NCBI GenBank assembly: GCA_034231615.1
Contig: CM067316.1
Coordinates: forward strand, 31,746,009-31,810,008
Origin: Meghimatium bilineatum
Taxonomy: Eukaryota > Mollusca > Gastropoda > Stylommatophora > Philomycidae
Reading direction: 5' to 3'
DNA length: 64,000 bases
The first letter of the stretch is position 1. Every line of letters begins with the position of its first letter. Both the position numbers and the translations under genes were made by a program. The notes under the pieces are model-generated. The model saw only the letters and a list, made by a program, of their open reading frames with translations. It made no database searches and was not told where the DNA came from. This document shows, piece after piece, positions 33,913 to 45,198 of this stretch.

Positions 33913-34234
33913 CAGGGGTGGGCAAACTACAGCCCGCCATTGGATATTTTGTGGCCCTCAAACACATTTTTAAATACACGAACATTGTTAAAATATTTGC
34001 AAAACCTTTTATCCATATTAGAAAATATACTGTTATAGTGTAAGTCTGTTAGAAATGTAATTTATTTCAGAAGTTATCTACATTATGTAAAACTACCTTT
34101 CTTTAGAATAAAAATATTTAATTGATTACTTACCGAGAATTTTAAACAAAAACATACATAATATTATATGCGGCCCTCCAATATCTTTACAATTTTCAAT
34201 GCAGCCCTCTGCACAAAAAATTTGCCCACCCCTG
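33913..34234. mobile_element. hAT-type MITE with perfect 8-bp target duplication
   Basis: Begins CAGGGGTGGGCAAACTAC and ends TTTGCCCACCCCTG, inverted termini of the widespread hAT class. The 8-bp sequence TTCTAGGC occurs at 33905-33912 and 34235-34242. Contains GCCC-rich subterminal pieces (GCGGCCCTCC, GTGGCCCTCA). 322 bases, no transposase. Confidence 0.93.
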
Positions 34235-34261
34235 TTCTAGGCAATATAAATACATTCAGTA

Positions 34262-34345
34262 GGCTACTATTGCTTCCTGAATGGTCTGGATGAATAATTG
34301 CCTGTGGTAGGGATTGAACCTGGTACAGTACATTGCAAATCCGAG
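34262..34345 (-). repeat. tRNA-like SINE head candidate
   Basis: Minus sense contains CAGGTTCAATCCCTACC, a B-box-like motif with matching T-stem bases, downstream of GAGCGTCTCGGATTTGC. It does not fold as a complete tRNA. Confidence 0.4.
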
Positions 34346-34424
34346 ACGCTCTCTGATTCTTTTCACAACAGAGCCAGACTTATTGGAGTATCAAATATAT
34401 AAGTCACCTGTTCTTTTGTATTTA

Positions 34425-34515
34425 TGCTCAAACTCCTGCTGGTTAGTAGAATGTATTCTGAGAATTCAATGTGTTATCATACTTTACATATTGCCTGTAA
34501 CATCTATAACTTTCA
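34425..34515 (-). repeat. SINE-like repeat, subtype B fragment
   Basis: Reverse complement match: GCTCAAACTCCTGCTGGTT, AGAATTCAATGTGTTATC, similar to 33670-33760. Confidence 0.5.
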
Positions 34516-34994
34516 GCCTGACTCATTGAAATTGCGCTTATCTATGGGATGAAACAGTCAGTCTTAGTCTCCTTGGTCATCTCATGACCTGCATGGCAGG
34601 TCACAATGTTGCTATTCTTTGTTCAAATTCGGGCTCCCACAAGACACACATCTGTAAAACGTAAAGCTTTACAAAATGATGCTGACAATTGATAGAGAGC
34701 ACACACATGAAAGGAGACCTGCAGAATCCACTCTGTGTGTGTGGGTATTATTATGCTCCATAATGTAGGGAAAGATGGAAACAGATATAAGAGGGATGGG
34801 TAAGACATGGAAAGTTTTGTAGACAATATATAAAAGTTATGGAAGAGGTTTGTTGAAGATAGACAAAGAGAAAAGCATCCATTTTTACATTCGTAAGACA
34901 TGGTTACAAAACTGAATATCTTTTCGAAAAATATATAATGACAATATACATGGCTGGAAATGTTGAACAAATTGTATACTTCTACAATACTTAC
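34516..34994. other. DEPDC1 intron
   Basis: No feature called. The CATGGCAGGTCACAATGTTG segment near 34585 may be a SINE head in minus sense, but is too short to assign. Confidence 0.4.
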
Positions 34995-35173
34995 AACGAG
35001 CTAAACATTTCATAGCTGACATCACCCAGTGTGGAAGCTGTTCCTTAGCATCTATGTTGGTCACAATGCCACTTTTGTTAATGTAGATGCAGTTATGCAT
35101 CACATTATATCCATCAATTAACTCTAGACTGATGACATCAGCCAAGTTTTTCAACCCAAGAATTCTTCTGCAC
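34995..35173 (-). CDS. DEPDC1: DEPDC1 exon (start of RhoGAP-like region)
   Basis: Encodes residues 203-262: RCRRILGLKNLADVISLELI, DGYNVMHNCIYINKSGIVTN and IDAKEQLPHWVMSAMKCLAR. The LPHWVLSAMKCLA motif is a family signature, giving the strongest single identification of the gene. Acceptor AACTTAG, donor GTAAGT (consensus). The phase at the 3' end (1) completes a Trp codon with the next exon. Confidence 0.96.
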
Positions 35174-35980
35174 CTAAGTTAAAGAATTTCAAAGAACTAA
35201 ATGTTGCTATCTTGGTCAATTATGAATAGACTACATAAAAAACATGTCTGTCTCATTTTCAGAATTTTTTTTTAATTGATTCATTACATTTGCCTAGATA
35301 GTGATTTTACTACTGTCTGCTCTTACAATTTGTATAAATGGATATGGGTTTTCTAAAGCATGCAACTCACATGGGACCTCTAAATTATTGTCCTTTACTG
35401 ATAGATCTAGAGACTTGACTGTATGTACATATGGCAGGGGTTACTATTTTTCACTACAAAATAATTTCCACTTTGATTTAAGCTCAGGAATTCAGGACAA
35501 GAGAGATTTTTAACATTTAATGGGAAAGAAAAATATGATGTATTCCTAGCCGAGATCTCGCAAATTCCAGGTCATGTCACAATAACAGTCTTGTAGTTCC
35601 ACATCGCTAAATTAGTGCATAGCAACATGTGACAAAATTCTACGCTGCTTATTTACATAGAAAACTGTTGCAGCCTCCATTGCTTTGCCCAGATTCATCA
35701 GTACGGACTCACACATAGTTATGCTCATATGATGTAGAATTTCTGCCACACGAAGCTAGGAATACGTCACAGTCTAAAGTCAAATTCCGCTGCACATTAT
35801 CATTGTAAGAAGGAGAATGCTGGCTGATTTTGTCAGCGAATTTCTGGATAGACTTTTGTCCATTTTTGAGGTCATATTTTATTGTCAACCGTAGTACCGT
35901 GTGGCATGGTTCGTGATCGTAATAAGTAATATCTACATTTTTTTGGGGCTGTTGCTATATTTTAAGAATGTTCGTTTATT
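35174..35980. other. DEPDC1 intron with an inverted-repeat pair
   Basis: TGATGTATTCCTAGC at 35536-35550 and GCTAGGAATACGTCA at 35755-35769 are inverted (one mismatch) and bracket about 235 bases with no coding capacity: a possible small foldback or MITE. Nothing else seen. Confidence 0.45.
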
Positions 35981-35984
35981 CATT

Positions 35985-38690
35985 CTCTATCTATCTTTAT
36001 TTCCTCCTATACCCTTTACGGGTGTCGAGGGAGATACAATGTTCTTGTTTTTTTCTGACAGCTTCAAATAATGTCATTTGGTGTTCAAGTAATGTCTCTT
36101 TGATCCACTGTACTCTAGGTCTACCCCTGGCTCTTCTTTCTGCTCTTTCTCTCTTCATATATGATTTATAAACTAATGAATCACACAGCATTCTTTCCAG
36201 ATGACCAAACCATTGCATTTGTTGATTTTGTATGTTTTGTAGAATTTATGTGACACCAACTCTTTCTCTTATGACCTCGTTTACAATTCTGTGTCTTCTG
36301 GTCACTCTTGTGGCTTTTCTCAGACATCTCATCTCTATTGTAACCAGCTGTCTTTTATGTTTTGTTGTTAAGGACCATGTATGACATTGAAGCACAGAGT
36401 TGGAATGAAGATACTTTGGATAAGATGTTTTTTGTTGTCATTGGTAGCATTTTGTGTTGCAATAAAGGGGATAATTGTCCCAATATTTGATTTGCTTTGC
36501 TACAACGAGTGTCTATTTCGGTGTGCATCTTGCCATCTGGAAGAGAATGTTGCGCTTAAGTATTTGAAGGTGTTGTTTGTTTTATGACTTAATTTTCTAC
36601 TGTGATATTTAGATTGTGTGTATCCCTTCCTATTGCCATGGTTTCTGTTTGTCGATGCTTATCTTTATGTTGTTGTTCTTGCACTCAATGTCCATGGATG
36701 TAAGATGACGAAGTTCAGTTTCTTCATATGCTATTATGGCCTGAAAAATTAACATCGGCAAAGGGTAGCTCATTGGTATTTTCATTTTGCATCTTGACTT
36801 TTTTCGTAATGCTATCGATATAAGTGATAAACGAATGTTGTGATAAAACACACCCTTGCCTAATTCCAGATGTGATTTGACATGGTTTTGATGTTCCTTT
36901 ATTCGTTCAAATTACACTCTCACAGTTCACATATAAGCTTTGACATACTTAAATAAGGTAATTGTTGACTCCATAGATAGCCAGTGTGCCATATAATGTT
37001 TATATCTACTCTATCTAAGGCTTTCTCCTGGTCTACAAATGTTACAAAAAGTTTCCTATTATATTCAATGTTTTTCTCAACCATCTGCCTGAGAATGAAA
37101 ACTGCATCTGTGCATCTTGTTTTTTCTAAATCCCATTTGTTCATCAGATAGTTGTAATTCTATAATAGGTATTAGCCTGGATTCTGTGATTTTGGTGTAC
37201 ATTTTGCCTACATGGATTAACAGTGTGATGCCTTGGTATTGTGTGCATTCTCTTTTACTACCTTTATTCTTCAATAATGGTATGATTATTGCTTATTGCC
37301 AATATTTAGGTGTTCTTTGTTGTGTCCATGCCGCATTAAATATTTTGTGTAACCATTTGTTGCCATACTCTCCTGTTATTTGTATAATTTCGATTGGTAA
37401 TTTGTCCACCCCTGGTGTTTTGTGTTTTGGTGCCCACATCTTCTAGGATTTTGGTGGTGCCGTTGTCTGCTATGTCAGATGAAACAAATGTCAGATTGGA
37501 TCGACTGGTTGAATTGTGTGCCCTGTGTAAGAGTGTTGGTCTCCAAGGTCTGTAATAGAACTATATTGGAACTGTTACACATTTCATCAATCTCTTTCCT
37601 CTGTTGTTATGATGCTAGCAGCTAAGGATTGGAATATGTGCATTAAAGTCCCCAGTTATGATAGTTCAAACTGTGGACTCAAATTCTGGCAGACTTGTGG
37701 ATGATGTTATGTTGGGGGACAGTAAATATTGTGCAATGTATACAAGGTGGTGTTTTTGTTTCATAAATTTAACTCTGGTGGTCTATGTCTCTTTCAGGAC
37801 TGTTGATTACGGTGGCCTGGACATCTTTTCTAATTAGTGTCATAATGCCCTGACACTTTTTACATTTACATTTGTACTATGTGTAGCCCGTATTGTTAGA
37901 TTGATTGATTGATTGATTTTTTCCCGTGGTGGTATTGTTTCCTGAATGACGGCTATCTGTACGTGTTCATTTAATGTTTATATTACTTCTGTGATCTTAT
38001 TTTGTATGCCTGTTATGTTCATTTGTAGGATATTTAGGTTCCCCTTCATTTACTTTTCGCAAGGAGAAGGGAAGTGGTCTCTCGTGTGGGCCTTGGTAAC
38101 TGAGGCAATGCCCAAGTTCGTATTGTAGATTTTGTTTGACTAGCATTGTGGGTTTGGTTGTTTGCTGCAGACATCCCCAATCCAAAAAATGACATGCAAA
38201 TGTCTTCCTCTATCTGAAATTGGTCATGTGGTCAATTATCTCCATAAAATTTTCATGAAAAGTCTTTACTTTTGGGTATTCAGTGATATGCATTCCACAC
38301 TGGTCACAAGCATTCGAGAGGCAAGGTCTTGATCCTTCATTCTGTGGCCGAGTAATTGCTGTGACTGTGTCATGTTCTTCATCCTATGCCTTCACAATTC
38401 TCCCCAGCATCAAGTTTCCAGATTCCCCATGAGTTTTCTTGACCCTGCTTCCAATTTCTCAAGATTAGGACATGTTCTGAATGTGGGTACAATGTCAGTT
38501 TGTAAGACACATTCGCTGCAGCTGGGACATTAGGCAGGGCCTGGATCCACTGAAGGTAGAGATGTTCTTCCTCACCATTCAGGATCCTTGGTGAGGGTGT
38601 CAAGATTAGACAAGAAAGTGTGGTAGACAAGAAAAGAGAAAGACGGAGACATCTGGATATACAGCCACACCCTACATGTTCCATCCACCC
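35985..38690 (-). mobile_element. Degenerate LINE, ORF1-like through RT tail
   Basis: Minus sense, 5' to 3': a Cys-containing ORF1-like stretch (38690-38160; CPSCSECVLQT, CLSNACDQCGMHITE); an endonuclease start NEHVQIAVIQETIPPREK near 37960; RT blocks QGITLLIHVGKMYTKI, SDEQMGFRKNKM, YNRKLFVTFVDQEKALDRVD (37274-36990); and the 3' tail MQWFGHLERM with RARGRPRVQWIKETLLEHQM (36218-36050). The element is largely complete in order but broken by many stops and deletions. It lies in a DEPDC1 intron in the same orientation as the gene. Confidence 0.75.
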
Positions 38691-38949
38691 CCTAACATTT
38701 AGTATATTGATAATAAAGACTTTATCTTCAAAATCTTTATGTATATATTATTCTTTTGACTGAGTCACACGGGCACATTAGCCATTTGAAAAACGTATAG
38801 CTTTTTGGTTTACAAAAGTATTTTCATCACATGCATAATATCATGTTAAACACTATCATGAGTTACGTACAAATTGGAAAAAGTGTAAAATAAACAAATA
38901 TTTCCATACATAATGCTTCAGAAAGTGGAATCTAGTCAATAGATCATAC

Positions 38950-39285
38950 CTTACAATAAAAGCAGCCTTCCAAGTATCTTTTATTTCTGTTGTTGTGAGA
39001 ACTCTTGTGACAAGATGGCATTCTGGATACATCTCTTCACTCTCACTGTCTATTTCATTTCGGCTCTTATCTCTTTTGAGAATTGATATTTTCTTTGTTA
39101 GTTTGGACTGATGAAACTTTTCTGGCACATTTGATTTAAGTTCTTGTTTCTTTGTTTCTTCTTGGGCATCACATTTGTGTTCTGACAATTTAGCTTTCTG
39201 TGGCAAGCGGTTAACACCAGCATCATTTCTTGGTGCTAGAGGGAGACGTAAAACTTTAATCTTCGATGGGGAGGCTGGTAAAAAT
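38950..39285 (-). CDS. DEPDC1: DEPDC1 exon (linker between DEP and RhoGAP-like domains)
   Basis: Encodes residues 91-202, starting FLPASPSKIKVLRLPLAP (family: FRFPATSPLKTLPRR). It then has a Lys/Glu/Ser-rich low-complexity stretch (KKISILKRDKSRNEIDSESE) and ends TTTEIKDTWKAAFIV, the helix corresponding to the EDVEEVWRYVIL block that opens the RhoGAP-like region. Acceptor TGTTTCAG, donor GTATGA. The linker is poorly conserved, so confidence rests on the two ends and the splice phases. Confidence 0.92.
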
Positions 39286-39784
39286 CTGAAACAGTACATA
39301 TTTTTTTTAAACTTTACTAATTAGTTTGTCTCAATTTAAATTCAACTTTTTATCAGTGCTAATATAAAGCAAAGTTAAAATCATGTATTAAAATTATAGA
39401 TCAGATCACAAGTATCAACTCTATATCAAAGGTTGACAATATCTCCAATCTCATACTGAAGGTTTTCGTATATATTCCCTATACCTTAAATCAATTACTC
39501 TACCTCACAGAATGACACAGAAGCCTTAGTCTGATCTTGACTCCTTCAAACAAATGTTCTTCGGTAGTCTAGCTGTTCCTGAGCGTTCACCCTTTTGCCC
39601 ATTGAATAAAACCATTTGTATATATAACCGCATCACTCTCCCCAACATTGTGCGTTATTATTTTTTTAAAATTAAAATGAGGTTGTAGTAGACAAAGAGT
39701 TGCTCAAATACTGGAAGCTATATAGGGCAATGTTTCCGCCGCTAGTGCTCCCGTTCTAATGCTGTAACGCCATGCTGTTCTATA
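39286..39784. other. DEPDC1 intron
   Basis: No gene. Bases 39737-39765 duplicate part of the adjacent LINE 3' end (GCCGCTAGTGCTCCCGTTC), and 39781-39806 form a small hairpin (ATACCTTCT ... AGAAGGTAT). Confidence 0.5.
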
Positions 39785-40865
39785 CCTTCTACAACAATAG
39801 AAGGTATCTGTGTGACGTTGAGATGTTTTTTCTTTTCTACGTGTCCGCTTCTGTCTTGCAGTTTCTTGTCTGAATTCTTCTGCCGCTAGTGCTCCCGTTC
39901 TAATGCTGTTCTATCCTGAGCGAGGCTCTCCCAAGCGCCTACGTCAATGTTAAGATGTTTCAAGGATGACTTGAGCGTGTCTTTGAAACGCTTTTTCTGT
40001 CCACCAGCTTTTCGAAATCCTGCCTTGAGTTCTCCATAATATATTTGTTTTGGCAAACGCGAGTTCTCCATACGCACAAGATGGCCTGCCCAGCGTGCCT
40101 GCGCCTTCATAAGTATTGTGTGGATGCTTATTGAGGTTGATTTTTCCAAGACCTCGTAGTCTGGTACTTTGTCCCACCAATGGATGTTTAGTAATTTACG
40201 TAGGCAGGTAAGATGGAAATGATTTAACTTTCTTGCATGTCTAGCATACACTGTCCACGGTTGGTATAACAGCAGCATGATATACTTGTAGTTTGGTGGT
40301 TGTTCTTATACCTCTTCTGTCCCATACATTGTTGCATAGTCTGCCAAATACAGCACTAGCTTTTGCCAGTCTATTGTTAATTTCCACATCAATGTTGACA
40401 TCGTGAGAGAGAGTGCTTCCAAGGTAAGTAAAATTGTCGACTACCTGCAGTTTTTCCTGATTGACGATGATGGAAGTAGCAGTATGTTGGCTTTTTGATG
40501 TTGCTTGGTGCATGACTTCTGTTTTTTTGGTGTTAATAGTGAGACCAAAGTTGTTGCAGGCCTTTGAGAAGCGGTCTATGGTGCTCTGCATGTTTACGAC
40601 AGAGTCAGCATACAATGCACAGTCAATTTTTACGTCCTATCCAGAAGAATGTATACCCACCACATCTCTCTGTCAACTGACCCTCATATGCAAACCGCGT
40701 TTCACTAAGTGCAACAATATCCAGATTATAACTGGCCAATTCTTTAGCAATTAGTGCTGCTCTTCTTTCTGGTATGTTTACATCTGAGATATCCGTAAGT
40801 GTCCGAACATTCCATGAACCAACTAGGATTGATTCACACTTTGTTCTCTTCATATTTAATTAGTA
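39785..40865 (-). mobile_element. LINE with large internal deletion (copy 1)
   Basis: The 5' end (40853-40640, minus) reads ILVGSWNVRTLTDIS, RRAALIAKELASYNLDIVAL and SETRFAYEGQLTE, the beginning of an AP-like endonuclease. It is joined directly at about 40622 to the late RT region: MYADSVVNMQSTIDRFSKAC, NNFGLTINTKKTEVMHQ and DNFTYLGSTLSHDVNIDVEI. The tail (WAGHLVRMENSRLPKQIYYG) follows to 39785. The central RT is missing. A 20-base deletion near 40259 relative to copy 2 (45785) breaks the frame. Confidence 0.88.
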
Positions 40866-41319
40866 AAGATAAGTAATATATATATATAATACCCATAGAC
40901 ATATGAAACATGAACTTCCGGTTGCACCAAAATGGCGACACAGAAAATTATTGACATTACAATATATTCTTTACATTCCACACACAAAAAATAATTTGCA
41001 GGAAGTCCCTTGAAAACCAGCTTTCAGGTAGGTATCATAAGATACTTCCTCACCATAGAAGCCAGAAAAAACTGACCCATAAGGCATGGAACTTGAAAGA
41101 GGGTGTTTACGCTACACATTTTAATCCATGTAATATATGGAAAATGATCAAAATGTCATTCAAGAGTGCAGACACAAAGTAAACAACAGAGACCAACTGA
41201 CACCAGAACACACTAAAATATGGTCCTAGTTTCTCTGTTCACAAAATGACACACAGGAGCTTCTCTGTAAAACAAGTTGTGGAGAACCCAAGATGACCTG
41301 AAACAAACCACTCTATACA
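40866..41319. other. DEPDC1 intron
   Basis: Probably includes the 5' untranslated end of the LINE at 39785-40865 (near 40866-40980). Otherwise nothing recognised. Confidence 0.4.
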
Positions 41320-41960
41320 GGATCAGTATCAGACTGGATGTTGAACAACTGATCTCAGAAGAAGCAACTCACACTGTGATACTCTCAGACTCCCAAAGCA
41401 TGCTGCATAAGATAGAATAGTGCATGTTAGGAAAGGAATAGTTTCCATTACTGAACAACTCAGTTGTCCAAAGTATTACATGGATATAATGTCCTAGTCA
41501 TGCAGGGGTCAGAGGCAATGCAAAAGCAGACTCAACGGTGAGAAATAATGTGGCTGATGGCACAGAGGTAGTATTGAAAAGAGATACAGGCAGAAACCTA
41601 AAAAGGAGAAGTTATTGATTTACTACTGAGTGAAGAAGACAATGCTGAAGGTGAGAGCGTGCACATACAAAGAATAAAAGAAATGGGGATGATCAGGGGT
41701 GAGAGGAGAAAACGTGTCTTTTGAAAGATCAGAAGATCACAGAATCAATATCTAATTGTGATTTTGAGTCTGCATACTCTTGGATGGCTGCTGGAGCAGA
41801 GCATTTATGGAAATATCCCATGTGCATGATGATGGCTTCTAATAAAGAATCAAGTTGTTTAATTTCTAGATCAGCTATTCCATTGCACCACTTTCTGCCT
41901 AGTATAATGATAAATTTAGATAACGTGTCATCTCATCTCCATTCTTATTAATTCCTAACT
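41320..41960 (+). mobile_element. LINE RNase H / C-terminal remnant
   Basis: The plus frames read THTVILSDSQSMLHKIE (second half of RNase H), CPSHAGVRGNAKADSTV (final RNase H block), then a decayed tail, GRNLKKEKLLIYY. Same broad family as 11985-12313 and 53139-53700. Confidence 0.65.
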
Positions 41961-42189
41961 ATTAAATATTTCTTCAACATGGGGGTGAGCTGGGCATCAT
42001 TCATGACACACCACGTTGAAGTCGCAAAATTAAATTTAATACCATATGTTTTTCCATGTCAATGTTAACTTTTATGTAATATTTGATCACTGCCAGTACA
42101 TATCTGGACGTGATAGAAACTAATCCCAGAATTTGTTTTATTATCATAATAGAAGTATCCTGCTATACACATACTCTCAATTCTGAATA

Positions 42190-42545
42190 CATTCCAAAGT
42201 GTGAGGACACTCAGGACATCTATGCTGGAAAAAACCAGGATTAAAAAAAGCAGAATAAGTAACTCCACAGCTATGTGGGTAGACCACGATCACAGGATGA
42301 TCAAAGAGACCCCCAGTCGCATGGGGTGGGCCCTTTTGGGGCATAGGGCCCAGTGCTACTTGTCTGATGAATCGTTGCAGTGTGCCATCTGTCCTAATAT
42401 CTCTGACTTCAGCGCCGTAACTTGCTAAGCAGTACTGTGGTCCTGGCATAATGTAGAAGGTCCCAGCCAGTCTTAGTTTCCAACCTCTATACTGGCTGGA
42501 CTAGGCTCCATCTCCTCATCAAGGAGCTGGCCTTAATGGGGAATG
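42190..42545 (-). mobile_element. LINE 5' leader (copy 3)
   Basis: In minus sense starts CCAGCTCCTTGATGAGGAGA as in the copies at 13480 and 22195. It then holds a frame MPGPQYCLASYGAEVRDIRT with RFIRQVALGPMPQK and ends near CPHTLECIQN. The product is not recognised; it may be ORF1. Confidence 0.5.
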
Positions 42546-42601
42546 TAAAAGATATATTTATCTTTCTATTGAGATATACTATTACCCAATATGAATTCTG
42601 A

Positions 42602-42690
42602 TTTTATTGGGAAACTAGTGTGCCACAGTAGTGTAGTGTTAAGCCCCTCATTTGCCAATCAACATACCCAGGTTTTGAATGCACTCATTA
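42602..42690 (+). repeat. tRNA-like SINE head or LINE leader
   Basis: CACAGTAGTGTAGTGTTAAG resembles an A box and CCAGGTTTTGAATGC a degenerate B box, 40 bases apart. It directly precedes a LINE tail. Confidence 0.4.
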
Positions 42691-42975
42691 TTAAACAAAT
42701 AAAGAGGTGCTAAAGACACTTAATATAAAGAAAGAACTACTAAGAGAAATAAAGATCAGGCAAATAAAATACTTTGGACACATTAAAAGACATGACACCC
42801 TATTGAAGACCTTACTTGAGGGTAAAGTCAAAGGGAAGCGAGCAAGAGGTAGGCAGAGATACAAGTGGGAGAGTAACATTACACGATGGACAGGTTAGTC
42901 TAGCAGAGTGCACCACCAAGACGAGACAGGAGATACGTTGCAGCCAACCTTCGTTGCGGAGACGGCACTTGATGA
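42690..42975 (+). mobile_element. LINE 3' tail (sibling of 4869-5175)
   Basis: Encodes LNIKKELLREIKIRQIKYFG, HIKRHDTLLKTLLEGKVKGK and RARGRQRYKWESNITRWTG, ending in a GATGATGATG tail at about 42975. Confidence 0.8.
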
Positions 42976-43378
42976 TGATGATTGTTATTTGAAATTTTTT
43001 AAATTTCCCTTGATTCACCCAGCCACAAGGGAGTATCAGGGCCTGTGCTCTGGATGGTCAAGAAATGTAACCATCACTACTGAGAAAGTGCGAAGGTGAT
43101 GCTACCCAGGCATCTTCTGGTCAGCCACTGACTAGGTAGCTGAGCACTTATGAAAAACCTTGTGCCATGACACTGGTTTGTAACTCAACTTATCTTTAAC
43201 TTTTATTAAAAGTCAGAAAATTATACAAAATTTGAAATGCCTCTCCCCCCCCCCATTCCAAGAAAAATATAGAAGCGTGTGCATCTGGTAGTTTTTTTAC
43301 AGAAAGGAATTGCTAGATCAATAATAGAACAATTCCAAATAAACTTTATAACATATAGACATTGGTATGATTACTCAC
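42976..43378. other. DEPDC1 intron
   Basis: Unassigned. A short C run (43243-43254) is the only simple repeat. Confidence 0.4.
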
Positions 43379-43492
43379 TTATAAAGTCTGTTTTCTTGCA
43401 CATCTTGTTTGTGACGCATTGTTTTTAATACCCTGACTTCCTCAATAATGCCAGCTCTATACAGCTTGTTTATCAAGGACATTGCCTTCTCC
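43379..43492 (-). CDS. DEPDC1: DEPDC1 exon (second half of the DEP domain)
   Basis: Encodes residues 53-90: EKAMSLINKLYRAGIIEEVR then VLKTMRHKQDVQENRLY. The family has Q..I.LLRKFLKNHVIEDIK....... DNNQLFRF here. It completes the DEP fold, which in general mediates membrane or partner targeting. Acceptor AATAACTTAG (weak pyrimidine tract), donor GTGAGT. Phases 2 and 2 match the neighbours. Confidence 0.9.
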
Positions 43493-43699
43493 CTAAGTTA
43501 TTTGTGAACAAAAACTGTTTAACTCCAATGTTACTCATAGACACGAAAGCAGACATGCACATTTTAATCATATAAAATGGATAAATTTAATCATGGATAA
43601 ACAAAACACAAATTAGACAATAGATCAGTTTCAAAAACATTGGCACTATTATATTCTCGTCTTTCTAGACAATAATATTATTTTTGTTCTATAAGAAAT

Positions 43700-44345
43700 A
43701 TTATCTTCAATCCATGACAATGATGGATGTGACCCACAAGATCAATCTGAGCCACAAAGAATCTTCCACATTATGTACAAGGAATCACAGGGCCACTTGT
43801 ATCATCATGTACTATTGTGTCTCTTAGATGTGCAGCCCTTGAACTTTTTCATTCACTAATAATGTCTATATCTGCAGTGTTGTTCTTGTATAAATTTGAC
43901 AGCTGCCCCTGAGCTAATTGCTATAATTTTGTACTTTGTCTTTTAATACATTTCTGATGGTTCCCTCCATGCAGCACAATCCATTACATTTTTTTCTCAT
44001 AATTCCATATTAATGTCTGGTATCATGCATATCATGTTTGCATATGTCTTTGTATAAAAGTAAAGGTTGACCCTGATATCTTTCCCTAGACTGTAATTCT
44101 CCATAAAGTAGATCTTTGGTATTCTGCCATCTCCCATCCTCACTAGTGTGTCCCAGTCTGCATGAACTGAGCACAGAAAATACTGAGGAATGGACTGTTT
44201 TCTTCAATACAACAGTATTTGTGACTTTGTCCTGTCATTTAATTCCAAAGAATTCTACATAGGTACCACATGTGAGAGCTGGTTATTTGTCTCTCTCAGT
44301 GCACATAGGTTGCCCATGTTTCTCTGCCATAGAAGAGGGTGCTGA
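43700..44345 (-). mobile_element. LINE 3' tail
   Basis: Minus sense reads LGHTSEDGRWQNTKDLLYGE then LQSRERYQGQPLLLYKDI, equivalent to the GH..RM..SRLPK...YGEL..G.R..GGQ..R.KD tail seen intact at 45785-46535. Strongly decayed. Confidence 0.6.
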
Positions 44346-44430
44346 GGACACTTGTGATAAACCAGGAGTTTTGCTTTTATTGTTAATTTTTTTATTTTGT
44401 TCCCCCAGAAGCTGGGGAAATGTAGAAATG

Positions 44431-44460
44431 TGAATATATATATATATATATATATATATG
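44431..44460. repeat. (TA)n microsatellite
   Basis: Uninterrupted AT dinucleotide run. A shorter one is at 45199-45222. Confidence 0.9.
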
Positions 44461-44503
44461 GTCTTTAACAGTCTCAAATTGTTACATGTGAAATGAAGTG
44501 TCA

Positions 44504-44675
44504 GTCTGCCGAAGATGGATGTGTTGGGCCATTGGCGCAAATAAAACGGCAACACAACGCATTTCCATTCTCTGGACTACATTCAACTGGAAATCTTGTA
44601 GGATCATTGTCCTGTTACAAGAGAAATCCAGTGGGAGTTTGAGAATGAACGCTGAAGAAGAAGTGTCAGAAAATC
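44504..44675 (+). repeat. SINE-like repeat, subtype A
   Basis: Nearly identical to 60511-60685: CCGAAGATGGATGTGTTGGG, GGCGCAAATAAAACGGC, CATTCTCTGGACTAC, then GGGAGTTTGAGAATGAACGC and a GAAGAAGAAG end. Confidence 0.85.
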
Positions 44676-44739
44676 TGCAATGGTTACTAAACTAGATAAA
44701 ATAAATAACGTAAAAATTAGGAAAATAGTAAGTATAATA

Positions 44740-44911
44740 CAGTGGAATCCTGTTATAATAACATGCCCAGGACCAACAAAATATTTATGTAATAATAGAA
44801 ATTCGCTATAAACAGTTCAAACTATATAGAATAAATATAACTGGGAATTTTGAAAAGTGTTGTTATATAGGAAAATGTTATAAAAGAATGTGCTATAGAG
44901 GGATTCCACTG
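44740..44911. mobile_element. pogo/Tigger-like MITE
   Basis: Inverted ends CAGTGGAATCCTGTTATAAT and (reverse complement of the right end) CAGTGGAATCCCTCTATAGC, flanked by TA on both sides (44738-44739, 44912-44913). 172 bases, non-coding. The CAGTGGAA termini and TA duplication fit Tc1/mariner-superfamily pogo/Tigger elements. Confidence 0.85.
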
Positions 44912-44929
44912 TATCATGTATTGAATATA

Positions 44930-45185
44930 TCAAAAGAAAGAAAGTAAAATGGTTCTGTCACCTTATGAGAATGAACCCAAACCAAATATCAATAAAATCA
45001 TATAACAAAGACTATCTGATCATAAAGCCAAAGGTAGACCACAAAAACGGTGGATAGAAAACATCAAGATAACCTTGAACAAACTTAATGCAACCAAGGC
45101 AACACATCTGGCCCTGGAACGACAACTGAGGCTTCCACACCTAAGCTTAGCGACAGGTGTTGATACTATCAACTATAATTAACCT
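44930..45185 (+). mobile_element. LINE 3' tail (five-copy family)
   Basis: In plus sense: GHLMRMNPNQISIKSYNKD-like blocks, then KPKVDHKNGG and LNKLNATKATHLALER-like end. Matches 13100-13400 and, reversed, 61490-61740. Confidence 0.65.
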
Positions 45186-45198
45186 GGGGAAAGACATA

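Noticed and set aside
34262..34345. tRNA gene
   Set aside because: Only the B-box region is tRNA-like; the acceptor and anticodon arms do not fold.
37890..37917. Regulatory GATT repeat
   Set aside because: It is a simple (TTGA)n run inside the decayed LINE.
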